From Raffaelea ambrosiae (Eukaryota > Ascomycota > Sordariomycetes > Ophiostomatales > Ophiostomataceae), in the NCBI GenBank assembly GCA_002778195.1, contig PCDI01000013.1, forward strand, positions 453,021 to 517,020: a DNA stretch of 64,000 nt, written 5' to 3'. The translations under genes were made by a program, and so were the position numbers. Within the stretch, counting starts at the first letter, position 1. Every line of letters begins with the position of its first letter. Positions 49,379 through 57,862 of this stretch are shown piece by piece. Under the pieces are notes generated by a model. The model was not told where the DNA came from and made no database searches. It saw only the letters and a list, made by a program, of their open reading frames with translations.

Positions 49379-52300
49379 ATGGCGACCCCTGAGGCTGCTG
49401 CTGGGGCAGAAGAGCCCCGGCAGGTCTCGTATGAGTGCAACTCGCACAACACGGCGCTGTGCTTGGTTCCGCCAGAGAGCACGTGGACTGCCGTGGAGCA
49501 TCTTCGGGCTCTCTACGACAAGTCGTACCAAAAATGGCCGCCACACGTGAATCTGCTGTATCCCTTTGTGCACCCGGAGAGCCTGGACGGCGCAGCCAGA
49601 CGGCTCCAGACGGTTCTCGCCGAGGACGGCAAGAGCAGTGCCAGCGGCATCGACATCCGCCTGGACACGGCCGGCGTGTTCCACCAGCGACACGAAAAGA
49701 CGCTGTTTCTGCACGACGGCCGCGAAGATGGCAGCCTGGCGCATCTCCGGCAGCTGCGGGCCTCCCTGGTGGCCGCTCTCGGCGGCAAGCAGGGCAAGCA
49801 GGGCAAGGAGCAGCAAGACCAGCAAGACCAGCACGACCAGCCGTACCAGATGCACATGACCGTGGCACAAAGCGACGCCGCAGCCAGCCGTGCCGACGGC
49901 GATGCGGCGGCGCCGAAGGACACGCAGGGCCATGCCCACCGCTTCCTCCGGCACAAGGTGGAGCGGCTGCCTCCGGTGGCGTGGCAGGCCGACCGGCTGC
50001 ACATCCTCGTACGCGAGCGCATCAGCGCGCAGGGCGGCCACCGAGGCGAGCCCCCGGCCACGTCGACCGGCCGGGCGACCAGCCGGATGCGTCTCTGGGG
50101 CGTCTTGCACATGGCGGACGGCCGGCTGGAGAAGCTCGGCCGGCCCGCGCCGTTTTACAGCCCGGAGCCGCGTGGACACGAGGCCCACAGCGCGCTCGCC
50201 TTTGTGCCAGCCAGCAACCGCTGGGCGCGGCTGTCCACACAGGCTCTCTCCTCTCCTCCTCCGTCGCCGTCTCTCAGCATCGCCAGCTACAACGTCCTGG
50301 CCGAGTTCGAGTGGCCGCCATCACAGCGCCGCGTGCCGCTGCTGGTCCGCAGCATCCTGTCGGCCCAGTCGGACGTGCTCGCGCTGCAGGAGGTCACCGA
50401 CCACGTTCTCAGCGCCCTGCTGGCCGACAGGGGCGTGCAGGCCGCGTACCCCTACGTCTCCCACGGCCCGCCCGACCAGCCCGACCTCGAGCCTCTGCCG
50501 AGCCTCTTGAACGTGGTCGTGCTCAGCCGGCATCCGTTTGTGTGGTCGCGCCTGGACTTTCACCGGCCGCACAAGAGTGCCATCATTGCTCGGTTGGGAG
50601 GCTCCGACGACCGAACTGCCGGCATCGCCGGTGCCGTTGTCGCCGCCGTCCATCTGACCCACGGCCTGACGACGGGTTCCGTGGCAGCCAAGCAGCTGGA
50701 GATCCAGACGCTGATTGGCTGCCTGGACCGCGCGCTTGGCCCGTCTGCCGACCCCGTGGTCCTGGCCGGCGACTGGAACATCCACACGTCGTCCTTGGCC
50801 ATGGACGCCGCCGTCGAGCGCCGCACCATCACGCCCGAGGCGGCGCAGCTCGCCAAGACAGGACTGGATGCGCTGCTCGCCGGCGCCGGCTATGTCGACG
50901 CCTGGTCGGCACGGCAAGCCGCCGGCGATGTTGATGACGACGACGAGGAGGACGGAGACGAGTATGGCGAGTACGACTACGGCGGATGCCACCAGCAGAA
51001 ATACCCGGGCGAGGAGGGCGCGACGTACGACACGCTCACCAATGCTCTGGCGGCACAGATCACCGGCCATGGTCTCAACAACCGGCCGCAGCGGTTTGAC
51101 CGCATTCTGGTGCGCCGTCCAGCCCAGCACGACGATGGCGACGAAGACGACGGGCCGACGAAAAACAAAAAGAGCAGCCAGGTCGGTCGCAGTCGGTTCC
51201 GGATTGCACACTTTGGCAAGTTTGGCTATGCGGCGGGCGATGCCGACGACACGGAGCCCGACAGCTATGCGAGCGACCACTGGGGCATTCGGTGTGTGCT
51301 GGAACGGGTCGACGAGGGGGCGGAGGACTCCACAGAAGAGGTTGACGAAGACTACGACGACGACGATGACGACGACGACGACGACAACGGCGAGGTGCTG
51401 GCCCATGCGATGGCCGACGTCGAGATTTGTAAAGATGGCGAAGATGGCGCAGAGCATACCGAAACGGCAGCCACGTACTCGGACGAGATCGCTCCGCTGG
51501 TCGTCCCGGTGGTGCCCGTCAGGGCGGCCTCGCCGGCGACGCGGGCGGACGGCCGCTCGACAGTGGAAGCCGCCCTCGCCGCCCTCGGTGCCATCCCCTC
51601 GGACGATGAGACGGCCGCCCGCAAGCACGCGCTCGACCTGCTCCGGTCGATTCTCATCCTCGACTCCGACACACTTATGGGAGCTGGTACCGATGCCGGA
51701 GCCGGAGCCGAGGCCGGGACCGATGCCGCCGGGGCCGGGGCCGGTGCTGCCGCAAAAGACGTCCGCCGCCAGCTCGTCCTCGTCCCGGCCGGCTCCTACG
51801 GTCTGGGCGTCTGGACCCCAGCGTCCGACGTGGACTGCCTGTGCATCGGCGCCTACGCGCCGTCGACGTTTTTTGCCCTCGCCCGGCAGCGTCTCCGGGC
51901 AGCAGCAGCCGCCGCAGCAGACCCTGCCTCTGTCAAAATCATCCGCCGCGTCCAGGCCCACACGGGCACCATGCTGGAGCTCGAGGTGCACGGCATCCGC
52001 ATGGACCTGCAGTACTGCCAGGCGCCGCTGCTGGCCGAGACCTGGCCGGCCGTGCTGGTGCTGCCGCCGTCGCACGAGGCGCTGCAGCAGTTGTCCCCCC
52101 AGACGCTGTCCAAGCTCAAGGCCGTGCGGGACGTGTACTATCTGCGGAAGTCGTTCCCGCCCTTGCCGTCCCCGTCGTCCATCTGCACGGCCGCCCACTT
52201 TGGCACGGCCCACCGGGCCATCAAGACCTGGGCGTGCCACCGCGGCCTGTACGCCGCCCGGTTTGGCTACCTGAGCGGCATCCAGATTTCCGTTCTTCTG

Positions 52301-53773
52301 GCGCGGGTGATGAAGCTGATGGACCGGGATGCGACTGACGACAACGACGCCGGCGACAACGACGCCGACGAGAAAAAAACATACACCCTCCCCGACATCC
52401 TGACCACGTTCTTCCACCACTATGCCCACTTTGACTGGGCGACCCAGATGGCCTTTGACCCCTTTTTCCACCGCGACCGCCGGCCGTACCGGCCGACCGC
52501 CCGCGAGCCCATGGTCGTCCTGGGCTTCCACCGGCCGCAGCTCAACACCGCGGGCGCCGCGTCGGCGCCGTCGGTGCACGTCCTGGCCGAGGAGTTTCGG
52601 CACGCGGACCGTCTGCTGGGGGAGGGGGGCATCACCTGGAAGGAGTTTTTGGGTGGGGGTCCTCCAGGAGGAGGAGGAGGAGGAGGCCTAGGAAGCCCCG
52701 GCGGTCCCGCCTCTGTGTACGATCCTGGTCTCCCCCCCGGCGCCGCCGCGTTTGTCCGTGCGTACCGCACCTACGTCAAGATCGACCTCCAGTACTGGGG
52801 CCTGTCGCTGCGCCGCGGCGCTGCGTTTGTCGGCTGGCTCGAGTCGCGCTGTGTGCTCTTGCTGGTGGATCTGGCCAGGCGACTGCCTGCCCTCCACGCC
52901 CGCATCTGGCCCGGCCGGTTTATGGAGGGGCGCGAAGAGCGAGAGAGTGCCGCGAACGCGAGCCCCGGCGGCGTGGTGGGAGGCGGCGGCGGCGGCAGCG
53001 GCGCATCGCGCCAATACCAGGGCTTCTACCTGGTCGGCCTCGACCTGCCCGCCACGATGCCCCGCGACGAGCGCCAGCGCGTGCTGGGCGCGCTCCTCGG
53101 CATCCTCGACACGTTTGCCAAGCAGATCCAGCGCGGCGGCGAGAACCAGTCGTATGACCCGCAGTGGCAGTGGCTGGGCGTCGGCACTGTGAACCGACAG
53201 GATCTGTGGCCGGACGTCCTGCGGTTGGACCACCGGCCGTGGGGGCGGTATGCCGTGGATGGCGAGGCGGAGGACGACGACGACGACGACGACGGCCAGA
53301 TGGCCGAGCAGCAGGAGCAAGATCCGACCGCCTTTGCCAAAGACGACGACGACAACGACGAGGGGGATCCTCCCCACCGGGCTCCGGCCAAGACCAAGAA
53401 GAGCACCGGCAAAGGCGGCAAGAAGGGCAGGAAGGGCAACAAGGACAACAAGGACAAGAGCCAGAACAGTGGCGACACGGCGGCCGAGCCGGGTGTGCCG
53501 GGCCCAAAGTTCCGCACGGCCCAGGACGTCATCCAGCGCATGCGCTGGGACCCGCACCTGGACCGCAGCGACTACCTGGTCGGGTACGAGGACCGGTTTG
53601 CGGGGCCGCAGGAGCGGCCTCTGGAGGCGTGGAAGTCGGAGCAGACGGACGAGGAGTTCATCCCGCAGCACCGGGTGCTGTACTTTAAGCGGCGCAGCGA
53701 CGGGGTGGTGGTGTGGGACCGGAAGCTGCGGAAAGACGATGTATTTGGGAGTGGGCGGAGGAGGGGAGAGTGA
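49379..53773 (+). CDS. Four-domain RNA end-processing protein: 2H + EEP + nucleotidyltransferase + MJ1316
   Basis: Single exon, 1464 residues. Domain 1 (20-230) is a 2H phosphoesterase of the LigT/AKAP7 type with His56 (HVNLLYPF) and His159 (HMTV). Domain 2 (300-650) is an endonuclease/exonuclease/phosphatase fold with Asn305 (SYNVLA), Glu338 (LQEV), Asp465 and Asn467 (GDWN) and Asp633-His634 (SDHWG), all intact. Domain 3 (720-1180) is a poly(A)-polymerase-like nucleotidyltransferase with GSYG at 805-808, Asp817, Asp819 and Asp876. Domain 4 (1377-1460) matches the MJ1316/DUF504 RNA cyclic-end recognition domain. Acidic and Gly-rich linkers separate them. Such domains open or trim cyclic phosphates, remove end groups and add nucleotides, so the chain looks like a self-contained RNA repair or tailing enzyme. 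There is no targeting signal. The order of action is inferred. Confidence 0.85.
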   Translation: MATPEAAAGAEEPRQVSYECNSHNTALCLVPPESTWTAVEHLRALYDKSYQKWPPHVNLLYPFVHPESLDGAARRLQTVLAEDGKSSASGIDIRLDTAGVFHQRHEKTLFLHDGREDGSLAHLRQLRASLVAALGGKQGKQGKEQQDQQDQHDQPYQMHMTVAQSDAAASRADGDAAAPKDTQGHAHRFLRHKVERLPPVAWQADRLHILVRERISAQGGHRGEPPATSTGRATSRMRLWGVLHMADGRLEKLGRPAPFYSPEPRGHEAHSALAFVPASNRWARLSTQALSSPPPSPSLSIASYNVLAEFEWPPSQRRVPLLVRSILSAQSDVLALQEVTDHVLSALLADRGVQAAYPYVSHGPPDQPDLEPLPSLLNVVVLSRHPFVWSRLDFHRPHKSAIIARLGGSDDRTAGIAGAVVAAVHLTHGLTTGSVAAKQLEIQTLIGCLDRALGPSADPVVLAGDWNIHTSSLAMDAAVERRTITPEAAQLAKTGLDALLAGAGYVDAWSARQAAGDVDDDDEEDGDEYGEYDYGGCHQQKYPGEEGATYDTLTNALAAQITGHGLNNRPQRFDRILVRRPAQHDDGDEDDGPTKNKKSSQVGRSRFRIAHFGKFGYAAGDADDTEPDSYASDHWGIRCVLERVDEGAEDSTEEVDEDYDDDDDDDDDDNGEVLAHAMADVEICKDGEDGAEHTETAATYSDEIAPLVVPVVPVRAASPATRADGRSTVEAALAALGAIPSDDETAARKHALDLLRSILILDSDTLMGAGTDAGAGAEAGTDAAGAGAGAAAKDVRRQLVLVPAGSYGLGVWTPASDVDCLCIGAYAPSTFFALARQRLRAAAAAAADPASVKIIRRVQAHTGTMLELEVHGIRMDLQYCQAPLLAETWPAVLVLPPSHEALQQLSPQTLSKLKAVRDVYYLRKSFPPLPSPSSICTAAHFGTAHRAIKTWACHRGLYAARFGYLSGIQISVLLARVMKLMDRDATDDNDAGDNDADEKKTYTLPDILTTFFHHYAHFDWATQMAFDPFFHRDRRPYRPTAREPMVVLGFHRPQLNTAGAASAPSVHVLAEEFRHADRLLGEGGITWKEFLGGGPPGGGGGGGLGSPGGPASVYDPGLPPGAAAFVRAYRTYVKIDLQYWGLSLRRGAAFVGWLESRCVLLLVDLARRLPALHARIWPGRFMEGREERESAANASPGGVVGGGGGGSGASRQYQGFYLVGLDLPATMPRDERQRVLGALLGILDTFAKQIQRGGENQSYDPQWQWLGVGTVNRQDLWPDVLRLDHRPWGRYAVDGEAEDDDDDDDGQMAEQQEQDPTAFAKDDDDNDEGDPPHRAPAKTKKSTGKGGKKGRKGNKDNKDKSQNSGDTAAEPGVPGPKFRTAQDVIQRMRWDPHLDRSDYLVGYEDRFAGPQERPLEAWKSEQTDEEFIPQHRVLYFKRRSDGVVVWDRKLRKDDVFGSGRRRGE

Positions 53774-54122
53774 GAAGGAAGGAAGGCGAGAACGTGTTGC
53801 AAAGAAAGGACCACAAGTTGTGTTCTCGAGTATAGAGAGCCTGCAAAGCAGTCGATATCCATGTACGTTGACCAACTTTGAATAGCCACACCACTTCAGT
53901 CGTCCAGCAACAAGCCGAACAAACCAAACAAATCAGACAAATCAAACAAATCAGACAAATCAAACAAATCAATACAAACTATGGGGTATCTTCCAAAAGC
54001 AATCTCCCCTTGCTTTGCATGCTCTTTCCAGTCTCCGTTCGCACGATCCACTCTCCAGTCTCACGTCTCCTCGCCATCAACGTCTTTGGATAGGACCGTG
54101 CCTGCCTACATTCCTGTCCGAT
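53774..54122. terminator. Shared 3' region of two converging genes
   Basis: 349 bp between the stops of the RNA-repair-type gene (+) and the Rrn5-like gene (-). It contains a tandem CAAATCAAACAAATCAGA-type repeat at 53914-53972. Both transcripts must end here, so they may overlap. Confidence 0.5.
53914..53972. repeat. AAACAAATCAGAC tandem repeat
   Basis: About six imperfect 9-10 nt units (AAATCAGAC / AAATCAAAC) between convergent genes. The A-rich plus strand could act in 3' end formation. Confidence 0.8.
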
Positions 54123-54164
54123 TCATGCCTCGACCATTTCTACATCCACGCCGGCGTCCTCTTG

Positions 54165-54212
<48 letters not shown>

Positions 54213-55449
54213 CTCCTCCTCAATCTCCTGCTTCACCGTCCGTGCTCGCGCGGCCGCCGCGGCCGCCGCCATGGCCGCCTTCGTCTCCGCCGCCCGCGTC
54301 TCCCACTCGCTCCGGTACACCAGCCGCCCGCGCCAGTCGCGGCCCGGGTCGTAGAGCTCGTCCAGCGGGAAGCGCCGCACGGGCTTGCCGCGGTTCTTGG
54401 CCAGCTGGGCGCGGACGCGCTGGTCGTGGGCGGCGGCGGCCTGGGCAGCGGCCTGGGCGCGGGCCCAGACCGCGGGGGGGAGAGCCCCTGGCCCCGTCTT
54501 TTCTGTCCCCGTCCCCGTCCCCGTCCCTGTCCCCGCCTTTTCTGTCCCCCCCCGCCCCCCGCCCACCAGCATCCACAGCTTCTTCTCCTCCTCCCACCCG
54601 GCCGCCAGATCGGCGTCCTCCGCATCCTCCTCCTCGCGCAGCTCGGCCTGGATGCGGCTCTTGGCACTGGAGCGGTAGCTGTTGGTGTTCATCGAACCCA
54701 GCGCGGTGTAGTGGACGAGCTCGTTGAACTCGGACTGGACCCGCTCGTCGTACGTGGCGGCCACGGGACCCATCCTCTCGACGTCGCCGCCCTCGCCCTC
54801 GTCCTCGTCGCCGTCTTCATCCTCGCCCTCCTCCTCCTCCTCCTCCTCCTCCTCGCTGCTGTCTCCCTCCTCCTCCCCCTCCTCCTCCTCCTCCTCACGC
54901 CGACCAAATCCGTCGTCAAACCTGGTGGGAAGCAACTCCTTCTCCACTTCGTCAAAGGTCATGGGATCGTACCACGCCGTCCCGTCCGTTCCGTCGTTTC
55001 CGTCGTTTCTGTCGTCGGCCTCCTCCCAACTGAACCCCGGCTCGGGCGGGGCACCGGGCCGCAGCTTCGGCTTGCCGCCCCGCGGGCCCGGGATCATGTT
55101 CGCCTCCGCCCACCGGCCCCATGTGGTCAAGGTCGCTTCCGGCTCCCGGTACACGCGCAGGTTCAGCCGTCGCGCGCTGCGCGCCCAGAACGAGCGGCTG
55201 TTCCCGGGGAGGTCCAGCGACTTCACGGCGGCGCGCACGTCGCGCACCCGCACCACCTTTTTGTAGCGCTTGTCGAGGGCCCGCATCTGGCGGACGCGGG
55301 ACTCGGCGCCGTAGAGGGTGGCGGCGACGAGTCGGCGGATGAGGTCGAGCGTGTAGCAGTACATGTCGTCGAGGGCCGTGTGGCGGATGGCCGGACGGCC
55401 ATCACGGCTGGTGATGTCGTTGACGTGATGGTTTGTCTCGGGTTTTTTT

Positions 55450-55501
<52 letters not shown>

Positions 55502-57479
55502 CGTCGTCGTTGTCGTCGTCATCGTCATCGTCGTCGTCGTTCTCCAGCTCGGCAAGAGCGGCCGCCGACACGGACGGCATGGAGACCCAGTTGTTGTCGA
55601 CATCGCGGCTGTTCATGAAGAAACGCTCGGCCATGGTAAGCCATTCCGGCACGCGAAAGAAGGCGAGTGCAGGCGGCAGGTAGGGGTCGACAACGCGTTC
55701 CGAGTTTGCATGGGAGAGTTTGCCGTTGTTTGTGTGTGCTTGTTCAATGTCTGGAGGCTGGCCGTCTGTTTTCTCTGGCCCTTCTGTTCTTTCGGACCCT
55801 TCCGGCCCCTCTGACTCTCTTGGTGCCCCCGTCTCCTCAGATTCCCCAGACTCTTCCGACAGCTGTTCTGGCTGGTCTTCCGACTGTTGCTCGTCCAGGG
55901 AATCGCCCTCTTCCACCCGCCCTTCGCTCGTACTCGCCGCGGCTACAGTTTCGGCTGATGCTGCTGCTGCTGATGCTGCTGCTGCCCGCTCTTTCAGCAC
56001 GGCCTGCTCCTCTTGCCGTGCCCGAAACGTCAGGATCGCGCAGTTGTCTGCCGTGATGGCCACGTCGCCCGGCTCGACGTAGCTCTTTGCGCCACGCCGA
56101 TGGGGACGAACCGTCGTCCCCAGCTTGAGCCCCTCGTCGTGGATCTCCTGCAGCTCCAGCCGCACGGCCAAGTCGTCGGCCGCCTGTTCGAGGGCCCGGC
56201 AGCAGTCCTCGCTGATCTCGGCCGCCGCGGGGAAAGCGCTCAGAGGCGGTCGTCGAAGGGGGGGTCTCTTGGGTGGTTTGGTCAACGCCGACGTTGCCGT
56301 CATCGCCAGTACACCGCCCTCCGTCTCTCCCCGCCTCCGCGCCGCATCGGACCGCAGCAGATGCAGGTACTGGCTGATCTCGGCGTGGGACTTGATGCGT
56401 CGAAAGCGCTGCATGATCGCCTGGACGTCGTCGGGGCCGACCCGGGCCAGCACCTCGTAGAGCAGCGCCTTCTGCTTGGCCGTCCAGACGCCGAGCCCGA
56501 CCTGGGACTCGTAGGGCTTGCCTGCGGCGGCGTCGCCGTCGGCCGGCACGGCATCGAAATAGGCGTCGTCGATCTCGAGGTTGAGCAGGCGCAAGTAGTC
56601 CTCGTTGAAGGGCGTCTTGTGGAGACGCTTTGTGCGTTTGGGCGGTGGCTGGCGCAGACAGTCGTCGACCGGCGCGTTGAAGAGGGCCGGCGGCCGTTTT
56701 CGTTTCCGTTTGTGCGAGGGCGGCCCGGGCAGCGCCTTTTGTCGGTGTTGTTGGTGTTGCCTCTCTTCCTCGTGCCGTCGCTTCTGGCGTGGCTTCTGCC
56801 GCTGTGCTGGTTGCCTTGGCCGAACATGTCTGGGACGTCCCGCAACGGTCTCGCTCGGCCGGCCTGCATTTGCGACATTGCCGTCTCCCTCTTCCTCGTT
56901 TCCCGGTTTCTGGCCAGCTGGTTTTGCCTTTTTCGCCGTCTTCGCCTTGGCTGGCTTGGCCGGCTCGGCTGGCCTGGCTGGCCTCGTTTCAGACTCTGGC
57001 TCAGGCTCTGGCTCAGGCTCTGGCTCTGGCTCTGGCTCCTCTTCCGAAGACGGCTCGTAGTCGCTGCCTTCGGACTCAACCACACGACGGCCATAGAAGT
57101 CAAGCTCCTCTTCCTCCTCATCGCCGTCCGCCTCTTCTCCTGCTTCTCCTCCTTCTTCCCCTTCCTCTTCACCCCTGGCCTCGCCAACATAGTCGTCGTC
57201 TTTCTCCACCTCTGCGATATCGCGAAGATGGACATCCTCTTGCTCATCTTCTTCTTTCACGTCTGCCCCTTGCTCATGCAGCACAGACGGGTCTCTCGAC
57301 TGCGGTCGCGATTCTATTTCAACCACCATCATGCTGCTGCTCCGACGAGGACTCTCGTCCAATCCCGCGGTCACGGGCCCTTCCGGCCTCTCCCCATCGT
57401 CTGCTCCATCGCCAGGGTTCTCCTCGGAAGGCGGCTGTGAGCTCTCCACACGACCCCGTCTCCTAGTCGCAGGAGGCAT
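54123..57479 (-). CDS. Rrn5-like SANT protein (RNA polymerase I upstream activating factor)
   Basis: Single exon, 1118 residues. The N-terminal 260 residues are acidic and Pro/Lys-rich. A SANT/Myb-like domain at about 330-382 starts GVWTAKQKALLYEVLARVG and continues RRIKSHAEISQYLHLL. The block before it (FNEDYLRLLNLEIDDAYFD) resembles the segment preceding SANT in fungal Rrn5. Rrn5 is a UAF subunit at the rDNA promoter. Further conserved-looking blocks are YCYTLDLIRRLVAATLYG and RWAEANMIPG. Low-complexity tracts include an Asp run, about 16 Asn near residues 660-676, and long Glu runs near 860-900. The gene is much longer than yeast Rrn5 (363 residues), mostly through disordered insertions. 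A general SANT nuclear factor is the alternative. Confidence 0.65.
55449..55541 (-). repeat. Asn (AAC) and Asp (GAC) codon repeats
   Basis: On plus this reads as a GTT array followed by GTC/ATC triplets; on minus it encodes an Asp-rich run followed by about 16 Asn in the Rrn5-like protein. The array is prone to length change. Confidence 0.9.
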
Positions 57480-57862
57480 CGTGCGAGAGCTCAGCTCATA
57501 CCAAGACGAGAGGACGTTTTAAGCAGTGTTGCGTACAAATTGTTTTGCGTCCATGACCGGGGGTGGCTGGAGAGCTTGAGGGATGGATGACCCGGATGGG
57601 ACTGGGGTTTTTTTTTGGTGAAGTCGAGATTTGAGATCAGAGCTAGTTAGTGTCTGCAGACCAGCTAGTTGGCATACTAAAAAGGTGTGTTTGCAGCCCA
57701 CTGAAAACGCGCACGTGACTTCGCGACAAGTCACTAGCATCAGCCTTGTTTGAACGACATTCCGTCTTTTTTTTTTTTTTCAAGGCTCTTTTTTTTGGAC
57801 CCTCCCGCTTCTGCCACAAGCAACAGCAAGACAAAGGGCTATCTTCACTTTCGTGTGATGAA
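57480..57862. promoter_or_regulatory. Short bidirectional promoter, Rrn5-like / Irc3-like
   Basis: 383 bp separate the two divergent ATGs. T-rich runs (57606-57618, 57767-57800) and a CACGTGAC E-box-like site at 57711-57718 are visible. Co-regulation of a Pol I factor and an organellar helicase is possible. Confidence 0.5.

Noticed and set aside
50321..52603. 760-codon minus-strand frame opposite the four-domain RNA gene
   Set aside because: Antisense shadow of a GC-rich gene with intact catalytic motifs on plus.
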